Positions 15,321 through 24,819 of a stretch of 64,000 nucleotides of DNA are shown here, in pieces (the first letter of the stretch is position 1; the number at the start of each line of letters is the position of its first letter). Under the pieces are notes generated by a model. It was not told where the DNA came from. It did not search any database and was given only the letters and a program-made list of their open reading frames with translations. The stretch is taken from assembly GCA_020025305.1 (NCBI GenBank), contig JAHHSG010000011.1, positions 7,331 through 71,330 of the forward strand, in the 5' to 3' direction. Source of the stretch: Oscillospiraceae bacterium. GTDB lineage: Bacteria > Bacillota > Clostridia > Oscillospirales > Oscillospiraceae. Both the position numbers and the translations under genes were made by a program.

Positions 15321-17089
15321 TCGTATTCACCCACCTTTTTGACAAGTTCTTCCACCTGCTGCTCCATGGCAGCGGCAATTTCATCATACACGGCGCTATA
15401 GGCATCCGCCTCGGCGTATTTGGCACGGCCCAGCTCTTCACGGGCAGGCAGGTCAAACAGCTTCTGCGTCTCCACTCCCTTGGTCAGTGCATCACGGCAC
15501 AGATCATCGTAGTGCAGGATCATGCCCAGCAGCTTCTCCTGTCGGTCAAAGCTGGAATACGAGTCCACATCCATAAAGGCATTTTGCTGCAGGAAGTCCT
15601 CACGCAGCATACGAGCCACCTCCAGCGTCAGCTGATCGCCGGGGCTCAGAGAGTCCTTACCTACCAGCTGCACGATCTCATTGAGCTCGTTCTCCTCCTG
15701 AAGTATGTGCATGGCGCGGCCACGGTTCTTCATGAACTCCTCGCCCAAATGCTCATCGTACCAAGGCTTCATGGAGTCCAGATACAAAGAGTAGGAGTTC
15801 AGCCAGTTGATGGCGGGGAAATGACGGCGATAAGCCAGAGAAGCATCCAGAGACCAGAACACCTTTACGATGCGCATGGTACCCTGTGCCACGGGCTCAC
15901 TAAGGTCACCACCGGGAGGCGACACAGCGCCCACGGCGGTCAGTGTACCGGTACGATCCTCCGTACCCATGCACTGCACCACGCCGGCACGCTCATAGAA
16001 CTGTGCAAGGCGGGAAGCCAGATAGGCGGGATAGCCCTCTTCACCGGGCATCTCTTCCAAGCGGCCGGACATCTCACGGAGGGCCTCGGCCCAGCGGGAG
16101 GTGGAGTCGGCGATGACGGCCACATCGTAGCCCATATCACGGAAATACTCGGCGATGGTAATACCTGTATACACGGACGCCTCACGGGCTGCCACAGGCA
16201 TATCGGAGGTATTGGCAATCAGCACGGTACGCTTCATCAAAGTCTCACCGGTGCGGGGGTCAGTCAGTTCCGGGAATTCACGCAGAACATCGGTCATCTC
16301 ATTGCCGCGCTCACCGCAGCCGATGTAGACCACAATATCCACATCAGACCACTTAGCCAGCTGGTGCTGCACCACCGTCTTGCCCGAACCGAAGGGGCCG
16401 GGCACAGCGGCCGTGCCGCCCTTGGCAATGGGGAACATGGTGTCGATGATACGCTGACCGGACTGCAGCGGCACCACCGGGGGGAACTTGCGGCGATAGG
16501 GACGGCCCACACGGACAGGCCACTTCTGCACCATTGTCAGTTCCTTTACCTCGCCCTTGTCGGTGCGAATGCGGGCAACGGTCTCCTCAATGGTGTACTC
16601 TCCGGCCTCAGCCACCCACTCCACGGTGCCTGTAATGCCGTTGGGAACCATAATCTTGTGGAGCACAACGGCCGTCTCCGGCACGGTGCCCAGCACATCG
16701 CCGCCAATCACCTTCTGCCCCACGGAAGCCACAGGAGTAAACTCCCACTTCTTATCCCGGGGCAGGGACGGCACCTGTATGCCGCGGGTGATGTTGGCGC
16801 CCACCTGCTTGACAATCTCCTCCAGCGGACGCTGGATACCGTCATAAATGTTCTCGATCAGACCGGGACCCAGCTCCACGCTCAAAGGAGCGCCGGTGGT
16901 AACCACCTCAGCCCCCGGGCCAAGGCCGCTGGTCTCCTCATAGACCTGAATGGAGGCGCGGTCACCGGTCATATTCAGAATTTCTCCGATCAGATGCTGG
17001 GGGCCGACATGGACCACGTCGGCCATGTTGGCATCGGACATGCCATCGGCCACCACCAGCGGACCGGATACTTTGATAACTTTACCCAT
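15317..17089 (-). CDS. atpA: V-type ATP synthase catalytic subunit A
   Basis: 590 residues; catalytic ATPase subunit of V1. Walker A is GPFGSGKT near residue 232, the catalytic glutamate is in GCGERGNEM, and Walker B lies in YDVAVIADSTSRWAEALREM. The roughly 90-residue insert that distinguishes V/A-type A subunits from F1 beta is present (about 110-200). It follows subunit F by 24 bases with its own AGGAAAGG site. Confidence 0.98.
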   Translation of the reverse strand: MGKVIKVSGPLVVADGMSDANMADVVHVGPQHLIGEILNMTGDRASIQVYEETSGLGPGAEVVTTGAPLSVELGPGLIENIYDGIQRPLEEIVKQVGANITRGIQVPSLPRDKKWEFTPVASVGQKVIGGDVLGTVPETAVVLHKIMVPNGITGTVEWVAEAGEYTIEETVARIRTDKGEVKELTMVQKWPVRVGRPYRRKFPPVVPLQSGQRIIDTMFPIAKGGTAAVPGPFGSGKTVVQHQLAKWSDVDIVVYIGCGERGNEMTDVLREFPELTDPRTGETLMKRTVLIANTSDMPVAAREASVYTGITIAEYFRDMGYDVAVIADSTSRWAEALREMSGRLEEMPGEEGYPAYLASRLAQFYERAGVVQCMGTEDRTGTLTAVGAVSPPGGDLSEPVAQGTMRIVKVFWSLDASLAYRRHFPAINWLNSYSLYLDSMKPWYDEHLGEEFMKNRGRAMHILQEENELNEIVQLVGKDSLSPGDQLTLEVARMLREDFLQQNAFMDVDSYSSFDRQEKLLGMILHYDDLCRDALTKGVETQKLFDLPAREELGRAKYAEADAYSAVYDEIAAAMEQQVEELVKKVGEYE

Positions 17090-17113
17090 GGTGTTCTTTT
17101 CCTTTCCTTAGAT

Positions 17114-17422
17114 TTAGGAAATATCGGCGCCTACGGCTCGCTCCACCGCGTTCTGCAGTCCTGCCTCGGCCAGCCCCAAAGAGCCGCCCTTGCCGGGAAT
17201 GAGAATGATGGCCGGCATCAGCGCATCCTTATAGCGAGCAATCTCGCTTTGCAGATTCTGGGCCAACTGTTCCGTCAGATAGATGACAGCGTAGTCCTCG
17301 CCTGCCAGACGGTGCAGCGTGTGGCGGGCAGAGTCGGCATCCTCCACAAAGTATACCTCCAAGCCCAGAGCCTTAAAGCCCAGCACGCTGTCTCTGTCGC
17401 CCATAACGGCGATCTTATACAT
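17114..17422 (-). CDS. atpF: V-type ATP synthase subunit F
   Basis: 102 residues; small rotor subunit bound to D (called NtpG in Enterococcus hirae). MYKIAVMGDRDSVLGFKALGLEV is the family N-terminus; the rest is a Rossmann-like alternation ending in a helix. ATG 17422 overlaps the stop of subunit C; an in-frame GTG nine bases upstream is an alternative start. Confidence 0.9.
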   Translation of the reverse strand: MYKIAVMGDRDSVLGFKALGLEVYFVEDADSARHTLHRLAGEDYAVIYLTEQLAQNLQSEIARYKDALMPAIILIPGKGGSLGLAEAGLQNAVERAVGADIS

Positions 17423-18413
17423 AGGATTCACGCAGCCTTTCCCGGATCGTCTGAGTGGGAAGTCCCGCCATACGGCCCGTCATAATGATGCGCACATTGG
17501 TCAGTTCTGCCTCACGGGCAGCCACATAACCAATGACTACCTCTACCCCGAAGGGGACGCGGCGAGCCGTTCCGGCCTGAGAGAGCACTGCGTCATCACA
17601 GAGTTTTTCAAACTCCGTCAGGCTTGCGCCGCTCTTCACCGCATCCTCGCCCACAGCTGCTGCATGCCGCAGCACCGTAGCGCGGTAGGCATTCCCCGCA
17701 TCGCCGTTGACAGCGTCACGGAGCACCACATCGGGACTGACCGTTCCGCCGGGGAACAGGAAGTCCTTCAAAAAGGCGGCGCTGCGACCCATCCGCAACG
17801 TGCGGATCACGCTTCTTAGGTTAGCCGCATCAATGGTTGTCTCTACATAGCGCATGAGGTAGGGGCAGTTGATTTCCTCCGCCAGTTGGTGCATCTCGGC
17901 GTAAAACGCCCGATCCATCAGCGCATCACTGCGCTGGGGATCACCCGTCTCCGCCAGTACCCGCTCGCCCTCCCGCGCAGCCTTCGCCATCGTGGGGGGC
18001 AGGAAATCCCAACCGCCGGTCTCCCGATGCTTATCCACCAGTTCCGCAGCGCTGATGCGGCCTGCGTCCACCAACAATGCCGAGACATCGCTGCCGCGGC
18101 TCTTGATGACGGCCTTGAGGTTGTGATAGTCGTATTTCAGTTTGAACACATCGATAATCTGCGCTTCCGGAGCGTAGCGATAGATCTCCTCGAAAAGAGC
18201 CTCCCGCCGCAGCAACAGCGCGCGGTTCAGACCGCTCTCACTGTTGGGATCGAAATTCTCGTACCCCACCTCCGTAAGAAGGCGTACCGCCTCCTGCAGC
18301 GTAGGTGCTTCCAGCATTCGCTCCATCCGGGCGCGATCCAAGAGATGACACTCTTTGCTGCGAATTTGAGCACTGAGGCACAGATAATCCGTGTCCTTCC
18401 GTTTCTTATTCAA
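17415..18413 (-). CDS. atpC: V-type ATP synthase subunit C
   Basis: 332 residues; funnel-shaped subunit that links the rotor shaft to the membrane proteolipid ring. Typical segments are TDYLCLSAQIRSKECHLLD, EIYRYAPEAQIIDVFKLKYDYHNLKAVIKSR and the C-terminal VPFGVEVVIGYVAAREAELTNVRIIMTGRMAGLP. The start is TTG (18413-18411), 19 bases after subunit E ends, with AAAGGGGGA in front; longer in-frame starts would run into subunit E. Confidence 0.92.
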   Translation of the reverse strand: MNKKRKDTDYLCLSAQIRSKECHLLDRARMERMLEAPTLQEAVRLLTEVGYENFDPNSESGLNRALLLRREALFEEIYRYAPEAQIIDVFKLKYDYHNLKAVIKSRGSDVSALLVDAGRISAAELVDKHRETGGWDFLPPTMAKAAREGERVLAETGDPQRSDALMDRAFYAEMHQLAEEINCPYLMRYVETTIDAANLRSVIRTLRMGRSAAFLKDFLFPGGTVSPDVVLRDAVNGDAGNAYRATVLRHAAAVGEDAVKSGASLTEFEKLCDDAVLSQAGTARRVPFGVEVVIGYVAAREAELTNVRIIMTGRMAGLPTQTIRERLRESYV

Positions 18414-18432
18414 AAGGGGGTCCCCCTTTCCG

Positions 18433-19017
18433 TCAGGAAAATAGGATAGCTGCCACGTCGGCCGCCATCGTCTGCCGCAACAGCCGCAGCTGCGTGGCAA
18501 AGGCACAATTTATTTCCACAGCACCCTTCTTGAGCACCAGTCCGCCATCCAGCTCCCGTGTCTCCTTGGACAGGGTGAACTTAGCACCGGACTTCAGCTC
18601 GTTGGCACGGCGGACCACCGTTTCGCCCAGCTCGGCAGCATCCGCGGCAGAGAGGATGACCTCCTCGTCACCGGCGCCGGAGGCAGCGGCGATCTTCGCC
18701 AGCACCTGTGCGTACTCCTCCCGAGGCAGCGCTTTCAGCTGTGCCTCGGCACGGGCAAAGGCCTCGTCAATGCAGGCCTGCTTGGCAGCCAGCATGGCTT
18801 TGCCCTTATCCATCTCGTCGCCGCTCTGCCGGCGTTCCAGCAATGTCTGGTTCGCCTGGGCGCTGCGCTGTGCCTCATCGGCCGCAATCTTCTCCGCCTG
18901 TGCCTTGTAGGAAGCAGTCACCTCCGCCGCTTTGGCATTGCCCTCAGCGCGGATGGACTCGATTTCCGCCGCGGCATCGGCGCGGATGCGGTCGGTAATT
19001 CTTTCCAGTCCCTTCAT
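18433..19017 (-). CDS. atpE: V-type ATP synthase subunit E
   Basis: 194 residues; peripheral stalk subunit. The first 100 residues are an alanine/glutamate/arginine-rich helix (KGLERITDRIRADAAAEIES, EAQRSAQANQTLLERR) that pairs with the G/H-type stalk protein. The C-terminal half is the globular head-binding domain, ending ELDGGLVLKKGAVEINCAF. Lies between the proteolipid and subunit C genes. Confidence 0.9.
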   Translation of the reverse strand: MKGLERITDRIRADAAAEIESIRAEGNAKAAEVTASYKAQAEKIAADEAQRSAQANQTLLERRQSGDEMDKGKAMLAAKQACIDEAFARAEAQLKALPREEYAQVLAKIAAASGAGDEEVILSAADAAELGETVVRRANELKSGAKFTLSKETRELDGGLVLKKGAVEINCAFATQLRLLRQTMAADVAAILFS

Positions 19018-19031
19018 TGGATCACTCCCAA

Positions 19032-19523
19032 TTACTTCAGAACGTTCATCAGCAGCATGATGGTGGCGATCAGAGACAGAATGGCGTAGAACTCCACGAT
19101 GCCGCAGAAGATGATACCCTTGGTTGCTGCCTCGGGGTGCTTAGCCACGATGTTGACAGAAGAAGCAGCCACGCGGCCCTGATAAATGGCGGACAGCCAG
19201 CCGCCCAGAGCAATGGGCATGCAGGATGCGAACACGGCCAGACCCTGTGCCACAGTCAGCTCCATCAGACCGCCGCTGAACATGCCCATAAACATGGTAG
19301 CAAAGAACCATGCCACCAGACCGTACAGACCCTGTGTACCGGGCAGCACCTGCAAAATCAGGCACTTCGTAGCGCTGTCAGGATTTTCACTGACCAAGCC
19401 CGCAGCGGCCTCACCGACCATGCCGGTACCCTTTGCGCTGCCCACGCAGCACAGTGCCACTGCCAGTGCGGCGCCCAGAAGACCCAGGCCGGTACCGCCG
19501 AAAGATTCAAAGAAAGCTGCCAT
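19032..19523 (-). CDS. atpK: V-type ATP synthase proteolipid subunit K, Na+-binding type
   Basis: 163 residues with four membrane helices from a duplicated hairpin; forms the rotor ring. Alignment to the Na+-pumping E. hirae NtpK keeps every Na+ ligand: L60, T63 and Q64 in LPGTQGLYG, Q115 in IYQGRV and E144 in VEFYA (E. hirae L61, T64, Q65, Q110, E139). H+-type rings lack this set, so Na+ coupling is inferred. One ion site per four helices favours ATP-driven pumping over synthesis. The ATG follows subunit I by one base. Confidence 0.95.
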   Translation of the reverse strand: MAAFFESFGGTGLGLLGAALAVALCCVGSAKGTGMVGEAAAGLVSENPDSATKCLILQVLPGTQGLYGLVAWFFATMFMGMFSGGLMELTVAQGLAVFASCMPIALGGWLSAIYQGRVAASSVNIVAKHPEAATKGIIFCGIVEFYAILSLIATIMLLMNVLK

Positions 19524-19524
19524 T

Positions 19525-21483
19525 TTATTGTTCCTCCTTAATAATTTCTACATACTTGGTATCGTTGAGACTGAGGGGTGTATATGCTTTGCCGCCCTCC
19601 TGATAGAAGCGCCCGAAGAACTCCAGGAACTGCAGACGCATATCGTGGACATAGCAGCCAAGCAGGTTCAGCGCCAGATTCAGCGCGTTGCCGATCAGAG
19701 CAATGATCACAAAGCCGATAATACTGCCAAATACACTGCCCAGCGTATTGAACACCTGTGCCAGCACGGAGCCGGCCAGCATCAGCGCCATCAGGCGCAC
19801 ATAGGACAGGATATCACTGAAAAAGCCGGTCACACCGTTATAGACCGCACCGATGAAGGAGCCGACCTTGCCAATGCCTTTGGACTGGTAGGTAGAACCA
19901 TACAGCAGCATGACGCCGCCGATACACAGCACCACCGGCACACCGCCGATATTGCCCACCTTTAAGATCATCAGCACAAGACCTGCCAGCACCACCCACC
20001 ATGTAATCTCATCCCAGATGGCGTCAGCCACATGCCCGTCCTTTATTTTCTTTACCACACTGATGGCCATGCCGGTAAAGATCTGCACAACGCCCAGCGC
20101 CAGCGAACCGATCAAGATTGCCACCGTATCGTTGAGGGGCGTAAAGAGGGCCGGCATCTGGAAAGTACTCTCCGGATTGATGAGTTTGAGCAGCTGGGGA
20201 ATAAAGTCGCCGAAGAAGCCGCCCGTCAGGGCTCCCACAATAAAGGTTGCCACACCACACCAGAGGATCAGCTCGGCAAAGTTGCGTCCCGACTCGGCAG
20301 GCCGTGCCTTCTTCAGATACACCAGTGAGCCGATGATCATCAAAATACCATAGGCCATATCTGCCATCATCATACCGAAAAACAGGATAAAGAATGGGGC
20401 CATCAGCGGGTTGGGATCCACACCGTTGTAGGCCGGCAGGGAGTACATCTCGGTGATCCCGTTGAGAGAGCGGGTAAAACGGTTATTTTCCAGCTTTACC
20501 GGCACCTCGGGATACTCATCCTCCGTCGGCTCACGCAGAGCCCACGCGCAGTCAAACTGTCCCAATAGTTCTTCCAGCTTCGATGCCTTTCTCTCCGGCA
20601 CCCAGCCCTCCAAACAGAAAATGCAGCCGTCGCTCAAAAGCCGCTCACGGCTCTCCTCTCGGCGGATCTCTAACTCCAGCCGATCCACACACTGCTGCAG
20701 CTCCGAACGCCGCGGCACCATGGCCGCCAACGCTTCCCGCTCCCCTTGCAGCGCTTGTTCTGTTTCCTGCAGTGTCTCATCCAAGCGCCGCACATTGTCT
20801 GCGACCGTGCCGGTCATGCCTGCGAGCTGGCTGAGGGCAAAGCCGCGGCTGCGCAGCAGCTCCAATGCCTGATCCAGCACCGCTGCGTGGCACAGCAGCA
20901 ATACACACTTTTGATCGTTGCTCTCGCTCAGCAAGAAGAGTTCCGCTGCGCCGATCTCATCTGCCAGCTGACCGCACACACTCTGCCAATCCGCCGCCGA
21001 CGGCAGCGTACCGAGCAGGAGTTTTGTGGTGCGTGTGTGATCCAATTCCAAGGGGATATCCAACTCCTGCCAGGGCAGGAGCGTCATTCGCTCTGTCTGC
21101 AAACGCACTCCCTGCGCCTGCAGTCGACCGATCTCCTCCGTATGAGCATTGATTTCCTCCGCCACAGCCAGCGCCTCACGAAGGCTCTCTTCCTTGAGAA
21201 AATCACGACCGGATACCTGTGGACGGGGCCGCAGCATACCGCCCTTAGCCGGTACCACCCCAGCCAGCGCCGCCATTGCATTTTGCACTTGGCGCAGCTG
21301 TGCCTGCCGCTCCGAAAGCTGTGACTGCTCCCGCTTCAAAGCGGCTAAGTGTTCGCCGCTTTGCGCTTGCTCAGCGACCTCGCTGAGATGAACGCAGCCT
21401 AGCTGTACCATCCGTTCCATCAGGGCATCCCGGTCACTGTCCAACGCGATCATCTGCAGTCGTTTCATTTTTGCAATGGACAT
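19525..21483 (-). CDS. atpI: V-type ATP synthase subunit I (a-type stator)
   Basis: 652 residues. The N-terminal 350 residues are a cytoplasmic coiled coil (AALKREQSQLSERQAQLRQV, ETLQETEQALQGEREALAAM) that receives the peripheral stalks. The C-terminal part has about seven or eight membrane helices that form the ion half-channels beside the proteolipid ring; the essential arginine region is FSDILSYVRLMALMLAG. It ends two bases before subunit K and starts directly after the stalk protein. Confidence 0.95.
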   Translation of the reverse strand: MSIAKMKRLQMIALDSDRDALMERMVQLGCVHLSEVAEQAQSGEHLAALKREQSQLSERQAQLRQVQNAMAALAGVVPAKGGMLRPRPQVSGRDFLKEESLREALAVAEEINAHTEEIGRLQAQGVRLQTERMTLLPWQELDIPLELDHTRTTKLLLGTLPSAADWQSVCGQLADEIGAAELFLLSESNDQKCVLLLCHAAVLDQALELLRSRGFALSQLAGMTGTVADNVRRLDETLQETEQALQGEREALAAMVPRRSELQQCVDRLELEIRREESRERLLSDGCIFCLEGWVPERKASKLEELLGQFDCAWALREPTEDEYPEVPVKLENNRFTRSLNGITEMYSLPAYNGVDPNPLMAPFFILFFGMMMADMAYGILMIIGSLVYLKKARPAESGRNFAELILWCGVATFIVGALTGGFFGDFIPQLLKLINPESTFQMPALFTPLNDTVAILIGSLALGVVQIFTGMAISVVKKIKDGHVADAIWDEITWWVVLAGLVLMILKVGNIGGVPVVLCIGGVMLLYGSTYQSKGIGKVGSFIGAVYNGVTGFFSDILSYVRLMALMLAGSVLAQVFNTLGSVFGSIIGFVIIALIGNALNLALNLLGCYVHDMRLQFLEFFGRFYQEGGKAYTPLSLNDTKYVEIIKEEQ

Positions 21484-21798
21484 TTACCGATCAACCACCC
21501 TTCTGACAATTTCTTCTACCGCACGGGCCATGCGGTTTTCAGCCGTTTTACGCAGTGCCTGCTGCTCCTCTTGGGCGGCACGAAGCGCTACCTCACGCCG
21601 CTGCGCGGCCTGCTGCTCCGTTTCCTGAAGACGCGCCCCGCTTTCACTGCGGGCTTTGCGACGGGCCTCCTCCAGCAGCGCTTTGCCTGCCTTTTCCGCA
21701 TCTGCCAGTTGCTGCTGTACCTGAGCTTTTGCCGCAGTTTTCTGCTGCTCTACTTCGCTTTCTACGTCCGTAACCTTTTTCACCGTATCCAGATACAT
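21484..21798 (-). CDS. atpH: V-type ATP synthase stalk subunit G/H (NtpF-like)
   Basis: 104 residues, almost entirely a charged helix (VTDVESEVEQQKTAAKAQVQ, LLEEARRKARSESGARLQET), the peripheral-stalk partner of subunit E. First gene of the operon. ATG 21798 is preceded by AAAGGCGGTGAC; an earlier in-frame stretch lacks a good ribosome site and reads as upstream leader. The order H-I-K-E-C-F-A-B-D equals ntpFIKECGABD of Enterococcus. Confidence 0.88.
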   Translation of the reverse strand: MYLDTVKKVTDVESEVEQQKTAAKAQVQQQLADAEKAGKALLEEARRKARSESGARLQETEQQAAQRREVALRAAQEEQQALRKTAENRMARAVEEIVRRVVDR

Positions 21799-21881
21799 CC
21801 TGTCACCGCCTTTCTGCTGATAATATAACCACAAGAGCACCTTCTGATTTATTGGACACAACAACAAAATGCTCTTTCTAT

Positions 21882-21910
21882 AGTATACTCTCAATTAGAT
21901 ATATACTCAA
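21882..21910 (-). promoter_or_regulatory. Candidate V-ATPase promoter
   Basis: On the minus strand TTGAGT, 17 bases, TATACT; about 85 bases before the first operon gene. Confidence 0.5.
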
Positions 21911-22042
21911 TATGGCAATTGCAACAGTTCGCAAAATTTTCATGTCCTAATCCGTCGAGTTCTTGTGTGTGGGTCATATAATACCTTGTCTACGCCGTGG
22001 ATGCAAGCTTTTTTTGGACATCCCTGTAACATTGACCAATAG

Positions 22043-22079
22043 AAAAAAGTGCCCTCACCCACAGGTGAAGGCACTTTTT
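22043..22079 (-). terminator. Terminator after the COG2426-like gene
   Basis: AAGTGCCcTCACC, loop CACA, GGTGAaGGCACTT, with A-run and T-run on either side. Confidence 0.8.
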
Positions 22080-22106
22080 ATCGTTACATTGCAAATTCTA
22101 TCCCCA

Positions 22107-22589
22107 TCAACCGCCGATGGTTCCGAAAGCAGACACGCCGATCTGGCTAAGGATTGCCATAATACATCCAGCCAACAAAACACCGCCCATACAGGCCCAT
22201 ACGCTCTTTTTAAAGTCCATCTTCAAAAGGCTGGCGGCCAAGGTGCCGGTCCACGCGCCAGTGCCCGGCAGAGGAATTCCCACAAACAGCAGCAGCGCCC
22301 AATAGAGGCCGCGGCCTGCCTTGGCTTGCAGTTTTTCTCCGCCGTGCTGCCCCTTTTTCAGGCAAAAGCGGAAAAACTTACCAATCAAAGGCTTGTCCTG
22401 CCCCCACTCCAGAATACGGCGGGCGAAGAGGTAGATAAAAGGTACCGGCAGCATATTCCCCACAATGGCAATCAGATAGGTGACCCACAGCGGCAGGCCA
22501 AAAGCCATTCCGTAGGGGATGGCACCACGCAGCTCAATGAGCGGAACCATAGAAACCAGAAAGACAATCACACAATTTTTTACAAACAT
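22107..22589 (-). CDS. Small multidrug export-like membrane protein (COG2426)
   Basis: 160 residues with about four membrane helices. The pattern VPLIELRGAIPYGMAFGLP near the start and LLLFVGIPLPGTGAWTGTLAAS in the middle identify the Sm_multidrug_ex (PF06695) family, distantly DedA-like with two re-entrant proline/glycine loops. The family name comes from old annotation; no transport substrate is established. Single gene with its own terminator. Confidence 0.85.
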   Translation of the reverse strand: MFVKNCVIVFLVSMVPLIELRGAIPYGMAFGLPLWVTYLIAIVGNMLPVPFIYLFARRILEWGQDKPLIGKFFRFCLKKGQHGGEKLQAKAGRGLYWALLLFVGIPLPGTGAWTGTLAASLLKMDFKKSVWACMGGVLLAGCIMAILSQIGVSAFGTIGG

Positions 22590-22670
22590 AGCAGCTCCTT
22601 AAAATAACCATATTTCCCTGCTATTATAAACGAGCTGCCCCCTTTTGGCAAGTCCGCACTTCGGGAAAGA

Positions 22671-24422
22671 TCAGTCTTGATTCAGTGAATATTTCTTGGC
22701 ATAGCGGCGATAATTCTCCGCAAAATCGGTGCTGTCACTGCGAACCATGCCCAAATAGTCATGGAGATTCATCCGCTGATAGCGCATTTGCAGCACACAG
22801 CCGGCAATATTGGAACAGTGGTCGGCCACACGTTCCAGATTCGTGAGGATATCCGACCAGATGAATCCGGCCTCAATGGAGCACTCGCCCCGCTGCAAAC
22901 GCAGGATATGCCGGGAGCGCATCTGCTCTTTTAACGTATCCACCACTTCTTCCAGCGGCTCTACTTGTGCCGCCGCCTCCATGTCGTCCTCCATAAACGC
23001 CTTCATGGTCAAACTCATGATCTCGTCAATGGCGGCAGACAAATGATCCATTTCCCACCGGGCTCCCTCGGAGAGAGGCAGCTCCTTATGACGCATCTCA
23101 CTGGCCGATTCCAACAGGTTCACCGCATGGTCAGAAATTCGCTCAAAGTCGCCGATAATGTGCAGCAGCTCTGCGCAGGTGATGTTATCCTGGTCGTTCA
23201 GGGGCAGGGCGGACAGCTTGACAAGATAGGTGCCCAAAATATCCTCGTAGTGATCCACATCGTTTTCGCCGGTGCGGATGGATTCGGCCCGCTTCTTATT
23301 GTGATCGTTCAGTTCCCGCATGGCATTACGCAGTGCATCGGTAGAAATCTTGGCCATGGTTTCCGTAACCACACGGCAGCGCTCCATCGCCAGTGCAGGG
23401 GCAGCCATCAGACGCTCATCCAGCTCCTCCGTATGCTCTTTGGTGGTAGGTTCGGGAATGATCCGCATTGCCATTTTCTCCAGAAGCCCTGTCATAGGCA
23501 GCAACAATATGGTGCAAAGGATGTTAAAGACGGAGTGAACCACGGCGATGCCCACCTCGTCGATTTCGCCCGTCAAGAAAGGCATCTCCACTACCTGTTT
23601 GATAACCTCAAAAACGATCAGCCAGACAGTCGTACCGATGATATTAAAGGCCAGGTGTACGGTAGCGGCGCGGCGTGCATTACGGTTGGTTCCCAAAGAG
23701 GACAGCATGGCCGTTACGCAAGTACCGATGTTCTGACCCATGATGATGGGCACGGCAGCACCGTAAGTCACCTGTCCGGTGGAGGCCAGCGCCTGCAAAA
23801 TACCGACCGAAGCCGAGGAGGACTGGATAATGGCAGTCAGCAATGCACCGGCCAGTACACCTAAAATAGGATTGGTAAACAGCAGCAAGATCTCCCGGAA
23901 AGCCGGCACCTCCCGCAGTCCGGCTACGGCACTGGACATGGTGTCCATACCGAACATCAGCACGGAAAAGCCCAGCATAATCATGCCGGTGTCCTTCTTT
24001 TGGCTGGTTTTGCCGCCCATCTGCAAAATAATACCAATGAGAGCCAGAATGGGGGTAAACGACGTGGGCTTCAGCATCTGAATCCAGAAGTTCCCGCTGT
24101 CAATACCGGTCAGGCTGATCAGCCATGCAGTCATCGTGGTACCCACATTGGCACCCATGATCACGTTGATTGCCTGCCTCAGCGTCATCAGTCCGGAGTT
24201 CACGAAGCCCACTACCATCACTGTGGTGGCCGAGGAGGACTGAATCACCGCCGTCACCGCAAGGCCGGTGAGGAATCCCTTCATTTTTCCTGTCGTCAGC
24301 CGTCCCAACAAGGTCTTTAAGCCCTCGCCGGCGCGGCGCTCCAGCGCTGAACCCATTTGATTCATACCAAATAGGAAGATGCTTAATCCTCCAATCAGCG
24401 TCAATATGTCAAAAAAATCCAT
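22671..24422 (-). CDS. Na/Pi cotransporter family protein with PhoU domain
   Basis: 583 residues. The membrane half (1 to about 310) holds the two inverted NptA/PiT-II repeats, each with a QSSSA motif (TAVIQSSSATTVM and TAIIQSSSASVGI), the Na+/phosphate site. The C-terminal half (about 340-560) is a PhoU-like helical bundle (GDFERISDHAVNLLE, LTNLERVADHCSNIAG) that binds metal and probably senses or gates. Likely role: sodium-dependent phosphate uptake or its control. Sodium coupling would fit the Na+-type V-ATPase. A PhoBR-like system lies upstream after the HD gene, in the same direction. Confidence 0.9.
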   Translation of the reverse strand: MDFFDILTLIGGLSIFLFGMNQMGSALERRAGEGLKTLLGRLTTGKMKGFLTGLAVTAVIQSSSATTVMVVGFVNSGLMTLRQAINVIMGANVGTTMTAWLISLTGIDSGNFWIQMLKPTSFTPILALIGIILQMGGKTSQKKDTGMIMLGFSVLMFGMDTMSSAVAGLREVPAFREILLLFTNPILGVLAGALLTAIIQSSSASVGILQALASTGQVTYGAAVPIIMGQNIGTCVTAMLSSLGTNRNARRAATVHLAFNIIGTTVWLIVFEVIKQVVEMPFLTGEIDEVGIAVVHSVFNILCTILLLPMTGLLEKMAMRIIPEPTTKEHTEELDERLMAAPALAMERCRVVTETMAKISTDALRNAMRELNDHNKKRAESIRTGENDVDHYEDILGTYLVKLSALPLNDQDNITCAELLHIIGDFERISDHAVNLLESASEMRHKELPLSEGARWEMDHLSAAIDEIMSLTMKAFMEDDMEAAAQVEPLEEVVDTLKEQMRSRHILRLQRGECSIEAGFIWSDILTNLERVADHCSNIAGCVLQMRYQRMNLHDYLGMVRSDSTDFAENYRRYAKKYSLNQD

Positions 24423-24819
24423 ACTGCGCCCCCCTTCCCTTCTTCAACACAAATTTTTGTAATATTATCATAGCCGCAATCATATTAAATGAGAAACCGT
24501 CGAATGTTAAATCTATGTAAAATCCAGATAAAAACTTTTACCAATTTGCATGCAAAATTGCATTTGATGGGTCGTTCGTCGGCATACTGTCTGCCATCAA
24601 AGAGGTTTCCCTTCGATAAGTACTCCAGATTATTCAGGAAAAAGCGACACTGCATAAGCAAGCGAACGCAAAACGAAGAGACTTACCGTCTGCGCTGCAC
24701 AGACAGTAAATCCCTTCGGCTGCTTCCACAGTTTTGGTTTCAAAACATGCTCTAACTTTTATCTGATTTTTGGGGGCACGGGCGCCTTTGAGCCTGTCCG
24801 CAAAAAACTTGCGACACCT
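24423..24819. other. Intergenic, no gene seen
   Basis: About 400 bases between the HD-domain gene and the Na/Pi gene. It must hold the Na/Pi promoter; TATGATAAT at about 24465-24473 on the minus strand is a possible -10. Near 24797-24822 a weak stem (GTCGCAA/TTGCGGAC) may end the HD transcript. Nothing else is recognisable. Confidence 0.4.

Noticed and set aside
15512..17485. A 657-codon rightward frame opposite V-ATPase subunit A
   Set aside because: Antisense shadow of a fully recognisable gene.
24489..24755. An 88-codon rightward frame between the Na/Pi and HD genes
   Set aside because: Low-complexity basic sequence, no ribosome site, no homology.
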